NCBI RefSeq assembly: GCF_014048465.1
Contig: NZ_PDLY01000004.1
Coordinates: forward strand, 186,001 to 250,000
DNA: 64,000 nt
Reading direction: 5' to 3'
DNA from: Bombella mellum
GTDB lineage: Bacteria > Pseudomonadota > Alphaproteobacteria > Acetobacterales > Acetobacteraceae
In this document: one piece after another, positions 9,395 through 17,574 of the stretch
Position numbering within the stretch: position 1 is the stretch's first letter
Layout of the letters: each line of letters begins with the position of its first letter
Notes under the pieces: generated by a model
What the model was told of the DNA's origin: nothing
The model's input: the letters and a program-made list of their open reading frames with translations, nothing else
Database searches by the model: none
Made by a program: the position numbers and the translations under genes

Positions 9395-9604
9395 ATGAGC
9401 GAAACCCTCGTCCTCCCTCTCACCGGCCTGAAATGTGATGGCTGTGTCCGCTCCCTGACCCGTGCCCTTGAAGCCTCTCCGGCCATCGAGACGGCCACCG
9501 TCACGCTCGACCCGCCACAGGCACACATCATTTTCACCAGTCCCGCCCTCTCCAGGGAAGACTGTGCGCTCCTCATCCAGAAAGCCGGTTTCGGGACGGC
9601 CTGA
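9395..9604 (+). CDS. Heavy-metal-associated domain copper chaperone (CopZ-like)
   Basis: 69 residues covering one complete HMA ferredoxin-like domain. The metal-binding motif is GLKCDGC at 11-17 (two Cys separated by two residues); the usual Met before it is replaced by Leu-Lys. Such proteins carry Cu(I) in the cytosol to exporters or regulators. It is divergent from the copA operon and probably under the same control. The ribosome binding site is weak (ACGGG before a run of T). No copper ATPase is in the window. Confidence 0.85.
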   Translation: MSETLVLPLTGLKCDGCVRSLTRALEASPAIETATVTLDPPQAHIIFTSPALSREDCALLIQKAGFGTA

Positions 9605-9610
9605 AGAAAA

Positions 9611-9640
9611 AACCACCGGGGTCCATGGCCCCCGGTGGTT
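9611..9640. terminator. Bidirectional terminator between copper chaperone and microcin-like gene A
   Basis: CCACCGGGG at 9613-9621 pairs with 9630-9638 (plus AA/TT), with an eight-base loop. The minus strand continues with TTTTTTCTTC, giving a good terminator for peptide gene A; the plus-strand tail is TTCTTC. Confidence 0.8.
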
Positions 9641-9688
9641 CTTCAGCGTCCATGTCACCGCCCCGGACGGGCGGTCATGCATGGCGGA

Positions 9689-10105
9689 TCAGAAAAGTCC
9701 GCCGCCCTTGGGCAGCAGACTGCCTGTCAGGAAGGCCTGCACCGCACCGTCACGGTAGCCCTGCGTCCCGACATAACCACCGGACAGACCCAGCATTGCG
9801 CCCGTCAGGCCACCAACCGTCAGTCCCAGAATCACGCCGACAGCCTCGGCGATCACGCCGACACCGATGACACCGCCCGTACCGTTGGCACCACCGTTGG
9901 CACCACCCGTGAGACCACCAACAGCTGCCCCGACGATACCATCCACGACGCCGCCAACGAGGCTGTCCACAAAACCGAGCGAAGCACGCACGGGGAAAAG
10001 GCCAGTGCTGCTGTTGCTGCTTCCTGAAGAAGCCGTCCCGTCACGGTAGCCGAGGAGACCACCACCAGATACCGCAGCAAGCTCGTTAAAAGAAAGTTCA
10101 CGCAT
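9689..10105 (-). CDS. Double-glycine-leader glycine-rich peptide A (microcin/class II bacteriocin-like)
   Basis: 138 residues from the ATG at 10105, preceded by GAAAGG. The first 15 residues, MRELSFNELAAVSGG, match the colicin V-type leader pattern (Met-Arg, Glu-Leu at 8-9, Val at 12, Gly-Gly at the cut). Predicted mature peptide: 123 residues, no Cys, very rich in Gly/Ala/Val with many GxxxG patterns (GIVGAAVGGLTGG), so probably membrane-inserting. A short GYRDG motif occurs twice, near both ends. It resembles peptide B (10331-10741) along its length (GF-x-DS, GGV-x-G-x-G, AVG-x-I). Export is expected through the adjacent C39 ABC system. The toxic role is inferred and has not been shown. Confidence 0.8.
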   Translation of the reverse strand: MRELSFNELAAVSGGGLLGYRDGTASSGSSNSSTGLFPVRASLGFVDSLVGGVVDGIVGAAVGGLTGGANGGANGTGGVIGVGVIAEAVGVILGLTVGGLTGAMLGLSGGYVGTQGYRDGAVQAFLTGSLLPKGGGLF

Positions 10106-10330
10106 TTCTAGAACCTTTCGATAACCTCGCATCCAATTGCGAATGCGAGTGCGTATCATTAAAAAGTTGAAATATGTTTTCATTATGTCGCTGTTATTCT
10201 TACTTTTTTATCGGATTTTTTATCCAATCTTTCCTCTATCTTTCTGATTTTTTAATGCAAAGCCTCTATGATTCCGCCCCGGTCACAGTCATCACGACTG
10301 GCCAATTCTTTCTAAATCAAGGTATGAACA
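10106..10330. promoter_or_regulatory. Divergent promoter region of the two microcin-like genes
   Basis: 225 bp, notably AT-rich with T-tracts, between two divergent leader-peptide genes. CTCGCAT (10126-10132) and its complement ATGCGAG (10143-10149) form an inverted repeat in the leader of gene A. A smaller repeat, CAGTC and GACTG (10286-10290 and 10296-10300), lies before gene B. These may be operators or mRNA hairpins. A 29-codon open frame overlapping gene B's start has no coding features. Confidence 0.5.
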
Positions 10331-10741
10331 ATGCGCGAACTTAGTGTTGCAGAACTGGACGTTGTTGCCGGTGGTGGTTTCCTGAGCAACCTGTTTGGTG
10401 GCTCAACCACGAGCCGGGCCCAGACCCCTGGCGTTGGCCAGACGTCCTCCGGCTTTCTGGACTCCGTTCTCGGCGGAATCGCTGGTGCCGCCATCGGCGC
10501 AAACAGCGGCATGATCATCGGCGGCATGCACGGCGGTGATGGTGGTGGTGTCCTCGGCATCGGCAGCATCGGTCAGGCCGTCGGCCTGATCGTCCCGACC
10601 ATCATGGGCGCCATCAACGGTGGCATCCTCGGCGCCATCTACGGCTTCAGCAACGGTCAGCCGTGGATCAACCAGCTGATCCAGGGCACGGCCAACGGGA
10701 CGATCGGCCAGGGTCCCAATGCTGCTGCCGTTCGTGTCTAA
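10331..10741 (+). CDS. Double-glycine-leader glycine-rich peptide B (microcin/class II bacteriocin-like)
   Basis: 136 residues. Leader MRELSVAELDVVAGG (15 residues) is nearly identical to that of peptide A and fits the colicin V-type processing site. The mature part of about 121 residues has no Cys and is Gly/Ala/Ile-rich (GGIAGAAIGANSG, GGDGGGVLGIG) with two hydrophobic stretches and a polar Asn/Gln-rich tail. Shared landmarks with peptide A suggest paralogues and perhaps a two-peptide bacteriocin. The start is preceded by CAAGGT. A strong terminator follows at 10774-10809, so it is transcribed alone. Confidence 0.8.
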   Translation: MRELSVAELDVVAGGGFLSNLFGGSTTSRAQTPGVGQTSSGFLDSVLGGIAGAAIGANSGMIIGGMHGGDGGGVLGIGSIGQAVGLIVPTIMGAINGGILGAIYGFSNGQPWINQLIQGTANGTIGQGPNAAAVRV

Positions 10742-10773
10742 GACCGGTTCCTGAACCGAGCTTTTGCATGAAG

Positions 10774-10809
10774 TGCCCGCCTGTCTCCGGACAGGTGGGC
10801 ATTTTTTTT
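10774..10809 (+). terminator. Rho-independent terminator of peptide gene B
   Basis: A 12-bp stem (10774-10785 with 10790-10801, one G-T pair) with a 4-nt loop is followed by eight T residues at 10802-10809. Confidence 0.9.
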
Positions 10810-10864
10810 GTGCCAATCGCGACCTGCTTCTTCCGGCAGGATCATTGCTGAGGCCATAAAAAAG

Positions 10865-10895
10865 CTCCCGCTGACAGATATCAGCGGGAGTTTTT
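10865..10895. terminator. Terminator of the microcin-like export operon
   Basis: CTCCCGCTGA at 10865-10874 pairs with 10881-10890, loop of six. The minus strand ends in CTTTTTTAT, so it terminates the ABC exporter gene; on the plus strand five T residues follow. Confidence 0.85.
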
Positions 10896-10925
10896 CATGT
10901 CACGGACGGAAACCAAAGACCCCGG

Positions 10926-13112
10926 TCAGGCCGAGGCGGGAGCCGCTCCCATCGCCGTCGGTACGTCTTCCTTGGCCAGATTGGCCATCACCTCTGCCGG
11001 AATCCCCATCGCGAATATCCTGTCAGCCCGCTCCGCCGTACCGGGACGGTGGGTCACGATCACCCTCGTGATGGGCAGCTCGTTCAGCACCGCTTCCACG
11101 GCCTGCTCGGAAGCCGGATCCAGATTGCTGGTCGCCTCGTCAAGGAACAGGATGCGGGGAGCCTGATACAGGGCACGGGCCAGAATGAGCCGCTGCCGCT
11201 GTCCACCGGAAAGCGTGCTGCCCATCTCACCGACAATGGTCTCAAAACCCATCGGCATACGCTGGATGTCCTCATGCATCTGCGCATTTCTGGCACATTC
11301 GGCCACCCATTCCATGTCCATCTCATCATCGAAGCCTGAGATGTTCTCGGCAATACTGCCAGAGAAAAGAATGTCATCCTGAAGGACACCGGCAATGCGG
11401 GCACGATAGGCTTCCCGGTTAGCCGCCTTCAGCTCCACGCCCTTCCAGAAAATCTGGCCTTCCTCGGGCTGGATGAGGCCCATCAGCAGGCCCAGCAGGG
11501 TGGACTTTCCACAGCCTGACGGCCCGACAATCGCCAGACTCTGGCCGGGATAGACCTTCATGTCCAGATGACGGAACACCCAGGCATCTTCCTTGCCGTA
11601 ACGGTAACCGAGATTGCGACATTCCAGCATCGGAACGTCCGGATTCTCCAGCCCATCATCATCAGCCAACGCTGCGGCATCGACAGGCGGACCATCTGCC
11701 TCACTGCCTTCAGCCTCGGCCAGGGCGATGTCGGACAGGCGGTCACACTGGACCTTGAGATTCTTGATCTTGAAAGCGACGCTGATCAGGCTGCCCACAC
11801 GGCCACAGAACTGGTCACGATAGCTCATGAAAGCCATCAGCATACCGATGGACATGCCACCGGACATGACCATGCGGGCACCCAGCACGAGGGTCACCAC
11901 CTTGTCCAGAGCAATCAGGAATTCCTGCGCCCGGGCGAAGATGAGGTCATAACGCTGGATGCGAAGCCCGGCATTGATGTTGTCAATCATCCGGTTTGTC
12001 CAGACGACGGCCCGCCGCCGCTGGAGACCCATCAGCTTGATGCTGCGGATGCCCCGCAACGTCTCGATGAAATGCCCCTGCTGCGCTGCGGCATGGACCA
12101 GTGATTCCTCGGACATCTCCTTGTACGGACCATACTGGATGAAGCGCACGATCAGGTCCACCAGAACGGTGACAGCAACGAGAGCCGCCATCCACTTGCC
12201 GTACATGATGATCATGACCAGCATCCCGATGGCCATGATGCCATCCAGAATGCTCTGCACCAGGTCCGTCGTGAAGGTATGCTGGATGGCCCCGAGACTG
12301 CCGAAGCGGGAAATGATGTCACCGGCCCCACGCTTGGCAAAGAAGTCCTGCGGAAGATTCAGCAGATGGGTGAACAGGCTGACATTCCATTGCAGGGAGA
12401 TGCGGGTGGAAAAGATCATTACCAGCCACGTGCGGAACGTGGAAATCACCCCCTGCACGATGACGAGAATAAGCATCCCGGCAGCGATCGTCCAGAGCAG
12501 GGACTTGTCACCCGTCGTCAGCACCTCGTCGATGACGACCTGCCCCAGCATCGGATTGATCAGGGCAAGGACCTCCAGCCCCAGTGACAGCCCGCCCAGC
12601 GTCCACAGGACCGTCTTCAGCCCCATGATGTGACGGAACATGTCCCGCACCTTCAGCAGGCGGCGGTCATCCTTCTTCTCGAACTTCGTCTCCGGGCTGA
12701 GTTCCAGTGCCACACCCGTGAAATGCCGTGACACCTCCTCAAAGGTGATCTTCCGTTCCCCACGGGCAGGGTCATTCACGATGATGCCGGAATCCGTGAC
12801 CTTCGTCAGCACGACGAAATGGTTGAAATCCCAGTGCAGGATGCACGGACGGGCCAGCTTGCTGAGGTCATCCAGTTCCAGCCGGACGGGGCGGCAGTGC
12901 AGCCCGTACCGTCCGGCAATCTTCATCAGGGAACGCAGATTCAGCCCCGTACCGGAAACCGCCGTTTCACGACGGATGGACACGAGGTCAACCAGCCGCC
13001 CGTAGTGACACAGCACCATGGCAAGACAGGCCAGACCACATTCGGCAACTTCTGTCTGAAGGATGACGGGAACCTTGCGCCGGAACCCTGTCTGAATGGT
13101 ATGGAGATTCAC
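10926..13112 (-). CDS. C39-peptidase bacteriocin-type ABC exporter (CvaB/LagD-like)
   Basis: 728 residues, start GTG at 13112. An N-terminal C39 peptidase domain (about 1-150) has catalytic Cys25 (QTEVAECGLACL), His98 (DFNHFVVL) and Asp114 (NDPA); it would cut the double-glycine leaders. A six-helix membrane domain follows (about 165-470), then an ATPase with Walker A GPSGCGKST, signature LSGGQRQR, Walker B ILFLDEATSNLD and the His switch THRP. It sits in the inner membrane and should cleave and export the two leader peptides. The GTGA overlap with the HlyD-type gene shows tight coupling. Confidence 0.95.
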   Translation of the reverse strand: MNLHTIQTGFRRKVPVILQTEVAECGLACLAMVLCHYGRLVDLVSIRRETAVSGTGLNLRSLMKIAGRYGLHCRPVRLELDDLSKLARPCILHWDFNHFVVLTKVTDSGIIVNDPARGERKITFEEVSRHFTGVALELSPETKFEKKDDRRLLKVRDMFRHIMGLKTVLWTLGGLSLGLEVLALINPMLGQVVIDEVLTTGDKSLLWTIAAGMLILVIVQGVISTFRTWLVMIFSTRISLQWNVSLFTHLLNLPQDFFAKRGAGDIISRFGSLGAIQHTFTTDLVQSILDGIMAIGMLVMIIMYGKWMAALVAVTVLVDLIVRFIQYGPYKEMSEESLVHAAAQQGHFIETLRGIRSIKLMGLQRRRAVVWTNRMIDNINAGLRIQRYDLIFARAQEFLIALDKVVTLVLGARMVMSGGMSIGMLMAFMSYRDQFCGRVGSLISVAFKIKNLKVQCDRLSDIALAEAEGSEADGPPVDAAALADDDGLENPDVPMLECRNLGYRYGKEDAWVFRHLDMKVYPGQSLAIVGPSGCGKSTLLGLLMGLIQPEEGQIFWKGVELKAANREAYRARIAGVLQDDILFSGSIAENISGFDDEMDMEWVAECARNAQMHEDIQRMPMGFETIVGEMGSTLSGGQRQRLILARALYQAPRILFLDEATSNLDPASEQAVEAVLNELPITRVIVTHRPGTAERADRIFAMGIPAEVMANLAKEDVPTAMGAAPASA

Positions 13113-14500
13113 GGCGTCCCCCCTGTTTCTTTATGGCTGGATGGAGCGGGAGACGGCGCATCGACACCGTCCGCCAGAGAGTGGGCCGGCGCACCACCAC
13201 CGGAGATGGAGCGCACCGTATCCACCATCGAAACGACCGGATCGAGCAGCCACTGGTACAGCTTGCGCTGGTCGATGGCGATTTCCGCCTCCACGGCCAT
13301 GCCGGGCGTCAGTTTCTCATGACGGCCATAGGCAATGATGAAATCCCGGTCGGGCCGGACACGGATACGGTACACGTCGGCACCGGGCTGAGGGGCGGAC
13401 GCACTTCCGCCCTGTTTGGCAGAATTGGCGGCATAACCGCTCCTTTCCGGCAGGGGAGCCTTGGTCACCTCCACGACCTCGCCTTCATAAAGGCCAAAAC
13501 GCTGATAGGGATAGGCGGCATATTTCAGCAACACCCGCTGGCCGGGCCGCACGAAACCGACCGCCTGACTGTTCACATACAGTTCCGCCTGAAGGACGGC
13601 CTTGTCCGGCAGGATGCTCAGCAGGGACTGGCCGGGATTGACACGCTGCCCCACGACGGTGCGGATGCCATCCACCGTACCGCTCACGCGGGCATTGACG
13701 ACCCCCATGCTCTGGCCATGCGCCTGGATGATCTGTCTCTGCACATCCGAAAGACGGACGGCAAGGTCATTCATGTCTTCCGCCACCTTGTAATGGTGCC
13801 GGTTGATCCTGTACTGGAGGTCCGCCATGTGGCCGTTCATTTCGACCAGCGTCCGCAGGGTCTGGGACTGTGTATCCATGAACTGGACATAGCTGAAGAG
13901 CTGGCTCTGGAACTGGCTTTCCGTCACAAGGTGACGGTCCATGGCCGTCCGCATCTCATTCATGGCTCTTTCGATCAGAGGCAGGGATTTCTTGTCCCGC
14001 CCCGACTGCTCCTGCAACATGCCATACTGCTGCCTCAAGGAGGACAGCTCATCCTTGAGTGATGAAAGCTCCACGGGAGCATCGGAGGCCAGCAGTTTCT
14101 GACGGCTCTCCAGCAGGTCCTGTTCCCGCCGCAATCCATCGACAAGCTGCCGCCCTGTGGCCCCTGCCTCCGACCAGTTGGACACGTCCACGCTGAAAAG
14201 ACGTTGCCCAACCGTTACGTGTTCTCCCTCGTGAGTATGGATGCCTGCAATGACACCCCCCTGATCCGCTTCCGCCACGACCAGCCCTTCTGGCGGAAGC
14301 ATGACACCATTGGCATGGATGCGCCGCGTATAGGACCCGAAAATGACATAAACCCCCACGCAGGCCACGAGAGCCACGGTACAGAGTGCCGCAATCTTGC
14401 CCGAAAGAGGTTCGATTAACTGGACGGAGCCGATCCACGCCTCCTGCCGCCACTTCAGGGCTTCCCCCCGGAAGAGCGGGCTTGCTGAGTCTTCAGCCAT
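13109..14500 (-). CDS. HlyD/CvaA-type membrane fusion protein
   Basis: About 463 residues from the ATG at 14500 (a GTG three codons upstream is possible; neither has a clear ribosome binding site). A short cytosolic N terminus with WRQEAWIGSVQL is followed by one membrane helix (KIAALCTVALVACVGVYVI), a half-lipoyl motif (VIAGIHTHEGEHVTVGQRL), a long coiled-coil section and a beta-barrel domain (GTVDGIRTVVGQRVNPGQSL). This is the layout of CvaA, the adaptor that joins the ABC exporter to TolC. It is the first gene of the export operon. Confidence 0.9.
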   Translation of the reverse strand: MAEDSASPLFRGEALKWRQEAWIGSVQLIEPLSGKIAALCTVALVACVGVYVIFGSYTRRIHANGVMLPPEGLVVAEADQGGVIAGIHTHEGEHVTVGQRLFSVDVSNWSEAGATGRQLVDGLRREQDLLESRQKLLASDAPVELSSLKDELSSLRQQYGMLQEQSGRDKKSLPLIERAMNEMRTAMDRHLVTESQFQSQLFSYVQFMDTQSQTLRTLVEMNGHMADLQYRINRHHYKVAEDMNDLAVRLSDVQRQIIQAHGQSMGVVNARVSGTVDGIRTVVGQRVNPGQSLLSILPDKAVLQAELYVNSQAVGFVRPGQRVLLKYAAYPYQRFGLYEGEVVEVTKAPLPERSGYAANSAKQGGSASAPQPGADVYRIRVRPDRDFIIAYGRHEKLTPGMAVEAEIAIDQRKLYQWLLDPVVSMVDTVRSISGGGAPAHSLADGVDAPSPAPSSHKETGGTP

Positions 14501-14630
14501 ACACCACACAGAACATTCAAGTGAAACGATAAAGAAATATTAAGATTTTTCATGGATAATACTATAGCCATGCACGAAACAAGCAAGGCACTAAATAGAT
14601 AATGTTTTCTTTACTCAAGGTTAACCGTTT
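14501..14630. promoter_or_regulatory. Divergent promoter region between adaptor and TolC-like genes
   Basis: About 130 bp of AT-rich sequence between the export operon (minus) and the TolC-like gene (plus). TAGATAAT near 14597 is a possible -10 box for the plus direction. Shared control of both halves of the export system is plausible. Confidence 0.4.
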
Positions 14631-16052
14631 ATGCTTCTTTTCTTTTCTTCCGTAGAGAAAAGACATGCTGTTCTTGTGACTGCCCTCGTTAGCCTTTTTT
14701 CCGCTTTGCCCTGTTCCGCAGAAGACAAACCTTCTCCTCCAGTCACCCATCTGTCCCTGCCAGAAGCAATGGCCATTGCCTATCGCTCCAATCCACAGAT
14801 TCTCCGTGAACAGGCCATCCTGCGACAGACTGATGAATCCATGCCGGAAGCCCTGGCGGGCTGGCGGCCCACCGTGAGCGGCAGTGCCACTGCCAACTAC
14901 AACGAGTCCAATTATGTCACCTTTCCATATGGTGGCAGCTTCCGGTACAATCAGAAGTTCCGGGCACCGGGTTATGCCGCAGGCGTAACCATCAGCGAGC
15001 CCATTTTCCGTGGCGGCAAGACATGGGCCTCCACGCGCAAGGCCCGCAGCTCCATCCTCGGGGAGCGGGCACATCTCGTGGACATCGAGCAGCAGCTTTT
15101 CGTCAACGTCGTCTCGGCCTATGTGGCCGTGACACAGACCCGTGCCCTGCTGGCCCTGACGCTGGAAAACGAGCATACGCTGAAGGGGCAGGTCGAACTG
15201 ACCACCCGGCAGCTGGCCCTGAACCAGGCCACCCGTACCGACGCCCTCCAGGCGGAATCACAGTATGAGGCCGCCCAGGCCACGACACGTCAGGCCGAAG
15301 GGCAGGTCCGGGTGGCGGAAGCCACCTTCCAGCGTGTCATCGGGATCGTTCCGCCCCAGGAACTGTCGCCTCCCGAACAGCTTCCGTCTCCTTTCAAGAC
15401 GGAAGAACAGATCAACCAGCTGGCCATCAACAATCTGCCACAGGTCATGCAGGCACAGTATCAGCTGGAATCGGCCAAGCATGATGTCAAACTGGCCATC
15501 GCCGAACTTTTGCCACAGATTTCCGCACAGGCCTCCTACCAGCGGCAGGTGAACCAGGGCAACGGCAAGTTCTCCGAGAATGCCACCTCCGTGATGCTCC
15601 AGGCCTCCCTGCCCCTGTATCAGGGGGGTGGTGAATATGCCCGCATCCGTGCCGCCAAGCAGGCCGTGGATGCCGCCTTCCACAATCTGGCCGAACAGAG
15701 ACGCGAGGCAAGGGAAAGCGCCCTGAGTGCCTGGCAGAAACTGACCGCCGACAGTGACCAGCTGGCCCGCAACCAGAAGGCCGTCGCCACGGGCGTGGAA
15801 GCCCTCCATGCCATCCAGCAGCAGGAGCTTCTGGGGGTACGGACCACCTTCGAGGTCCTCCAGCAGCAGGAGCTTCTGTTCGACCAGCAGAAGACGCTCG
15901 TCCAGAACGCCGCCAACCTTGTCGAGGACTCCTACCATCTGGCTGCAGCGACTGGCCATCTGACGGCAAGGGAACTCAACCTGCACGTCGCCCTCTATGA
16001 CCCCCGTGCCCATTACCATCAGGTGAAATGGAAACTGATCGGGATGGAATGA
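14631..16052 (+). CDS. TolC-family outer-membrane channel
   Basis: 473 residues with a signal peptide (hydrophobic LVTALVSLFSALPCSA, cut near SAED). Two tandem repeats of TolC type are visible: the first with LSLPEAMAIAYRSNPQI and GVTISEPIFRGG, the second with LAIAELLPQISAQASY and LQASLPLYQGGGEYARI; a long helical section follows. Such trimers form the outer-membrane exit of type I export. Its place opposite the ABC/adaptor operon suggests that it completes the microcin-type exporter, though it may also serve the MATE-side efflux region or other pumps. Start ATG has AAGG 11 bp upstream. Confidence 0.92.
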   Translation: MLLFFSSVEKRHAVLVTALVSLFSALPCSAEDKPSPPVTHLSLPEAMAIAYRSNPQILREQAILRQTDESMPEALAGWRPTVSGSATANYNESNYVTFPYGGSFRYNQKFRAPGYAAGVTISEPIFRGGKTWASTRKARSSILGERAHLVDIEQQLFVNVVSAYVAVTQTRALLALTLENEHTLKGQVELTTRQLALNQATRTDALQAESQYEAAQATTRQAEGQVRVAEATFQRVIGIVPPQELSPPEQLPSPFKTEEQINQLAINNLPQVMQAQYQLESAKHDVKLAIAELLPQISAQASYQRQVNQGNGKFSENATSVMLQASLPLYQGGGEYARIRAAKQAVDAAFHNLAEQRREARESALSAWQKLTADSDQLARNQKAVATGVEALHAIQQQELLGVRTTFEVLQQQELLFDQQKTLVQNAANLVEDSYHLAAATGHLTARELNLHVALYDPRAHYHQVKWKLIGME

Positions 16053-16087
16053 GACCCTCTCCGGGCATGGCAGACACGCCATCTTCC

Positions 16088-16133
16088 CTTCATTCTGCAC
16101 TGGCCCTGCTCCGGTAAACAGGGCAGAATGAAG
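16088..16133 (+). promoter_or_regulatory. Inverted repeat overlapping the ribosome binding site of the MATE gene
   Basis: CTTCATTCTGC (16088-16098) pairs with 16123-16133, ending five bases before the MATE start codon and covering its only purine-rich stretch (GAATGAAG). It may hide the ribosome binding site or act as a weak terminator of the tolC-like gene; there is no T-run. Confidence 0.4.
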
Positions 16134-16137
16134 AGCC

Positions 16138-17574
16138 ATGCAGCCGAAACCTGACCCTACCCTCGCCCCGGTTTCTTCCCCCACTGCTCCTGCCAGTGCC
16201 AAGGACTCCCCCTGCGCCCGGCAGAAGGCCCGGCGTGCCCGGTTCGTACATGGCAGCATCATGCGCCATGTCGTCACCATGGCCGGGACGGGGGCCATCG
16301 GGCTGATGGCCGTCTTTTTCGTGGACCTGCTCAATTTCTTCTACATCTCACACCTGCATGACCCGACGCTGACGGCAGCCATCGCCTTCGCCACGTCCCT
16401 GGGATTCGTGCAGGTGGCCGTCTCTCTGGGCATGTCCATCGGGCTAGGAGCCAGTACCGGCCGGCTGATCGGGGCCTGCCGTCATTTCCGGGCCAGACGG
16501 CAGGCATCCGCCTTTCTGGTGCTCATGCTCGCCGTGACCAGCACGCTGGGGCTCGTCACGGCCTTTCTGGCCCGCCCCCTGCTGGCCCTGCTCGGTGCCC
16601 ACGGTGCCGCACTGGACCATGCCACGCATTTTCTCTACATCACCTCGCCCGCCCTGCCGCTGGTCTGCCTCGGCATGGCCCTCTCCTCCCTGCTGCGGGC
16701 CGTGGGGGATGCCAGAAGTGCCATGCGGGTCACCCTGACGGGAGCAGCCTGCACGGTCATCGTGGACCCCGTCCTGATCTTTGGCCTGCATCTGGGGCTG
16801 GAAGGGGCGGCCATCAGCACGGTCCTGTCCCGCTGTGTCATCTCCCTCAGCGGCTTCCTCAATCTCCGGGGACATGACATGCTGGAACGCCCCCGCCTGA
16901 GGACGATCCCCAATGCCAGCCGGGCCATAGGGGCCATCGCCCTGCCTGCCATCGGCACCAACATGGCCACCCCCATAGGCAATCTCATCGTCACGCACTC
17001 CATGTCCCGTTTCGGGCTGGAGGCCGTCTCCGGGCAGGCCGTGGTGGACCGCATGGTGCCGGTCGCCTTTGCCTTCGTCTTTGCCCTGACAGGCTCCGTC
17101 GGCCCCATCATGGCCCAGAATCTGGGGGCACGGCAGCCGGACCGGGTGAAGGAGACCTTCCTCTGCACCCTCAAGCTCACGGCCCTCTGCGTCGGGCTGG
17201 ACTGGCTGGTCTTTGCCCTGGGTGAACCGCTGATCCTCCAGATATTCCACGTTCAGGGTGCCGGGGTGGAGCTTGTACGGCTCTTCTGCCACTGGGCCGT
17301 GGCCAGCTACATGTTTGTCGGGCTGCTCTTCGTCTCCAACACGGCCTTCAACAATCTGGGACACCCGCTCTATTCCACGGCCTTCAACTGGGGCAGGGCC
17401 ACGGTGGGGACCATTCCCTTCATCGCCGTCGGCATCCATTACGGGCCGAGAGGGGTGATGATCGGTCAGGCACTGGGCGTCACGCTCATAGGCTCACTGG
17501 CCCTCGTTGCCGCCCTCACCGTCATCCACCGCCTCGGCCAGACTCTGCCCCAGCGGAAAGGAAAAATGCGCTAG
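16138..17574 (+). CDS. MATE-family efflux transporter
   Basis: 478 residues. A polar N-terminal extension of about 40 residues precedes twelve predicted membrane helices. Family features include the paired halves starting at MAGTGAIGLMAVFFVDLLNFFYI and at AIGAIALPAIGTNMATPIGNLI, and the Q-x-x-G-A-R stretch (AQNLGARQPDRV). MATE pumps export cationic drugs or metabolites using sodium or protons. It follows the TolC-like gene on the same strand by 85 bp. It might take part in self-protection against the peptides, but nothing in the sequence shows that. Its stop overlaps the stop of the convergent peptidase gene by 4 bp (CTAG). Confidence 0.9.
   Translation: MQPKPDPTLAPVSSPTAPASAKDSPCARQKARRARFVHGSIMRHVVTMAGTGAIGLMAVFFVDLLNFFYISHLHDPTLTAAIAFATSLGFVQVAVSLGMSIGLGASTGRLIGACRHFRARRQASAFLVLMLAVTSTLGLVTAFLARPLLALLGAHGAALDHATHFLYITSPALPLVCLGMALSSLLRAVGDARSAMRVTLTGAACTVIVDPVLIFGLHLGLEGAAISTVLSRCVISLSGFLNLRGHDMLERPRLRTIPNASRAIGAIALPAIGTNMATPIGNLIVTHSMSRFGLEAVSGQAVVDRMVPVAFAFVFALTGSVGPIMAQNLGARQPDRVKETFLCTLKLTALCVGLDWLVFALGEPLILQIFHVQGAGVELVRLFCHWAVASYMFVGLLFVSNTAFNNLGHPLYSTAFNWGRATVGTIPFIAVGIHYGPRGVMIGQALGVTLIGSLALVAALTVIHRLGQTLPQRKGKMR

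Noticed and set aside
9689-10105. Peptide A as a glycine-zipper outer-membrane lipoprotein
   Set aside because: There is no signal peptide or lipobox; the leader fits the double-glycine pattern instead and is shared with peptide B beside a C39 exporter.
10808-11071. 87-codon plus-strand frame as an immunity gene for peptide B
   Set aside because: It spans the terminator and the antisense end of the ABC exporter gene; the translation is Pro/Arg/Ser-rich and not a membrane protein.
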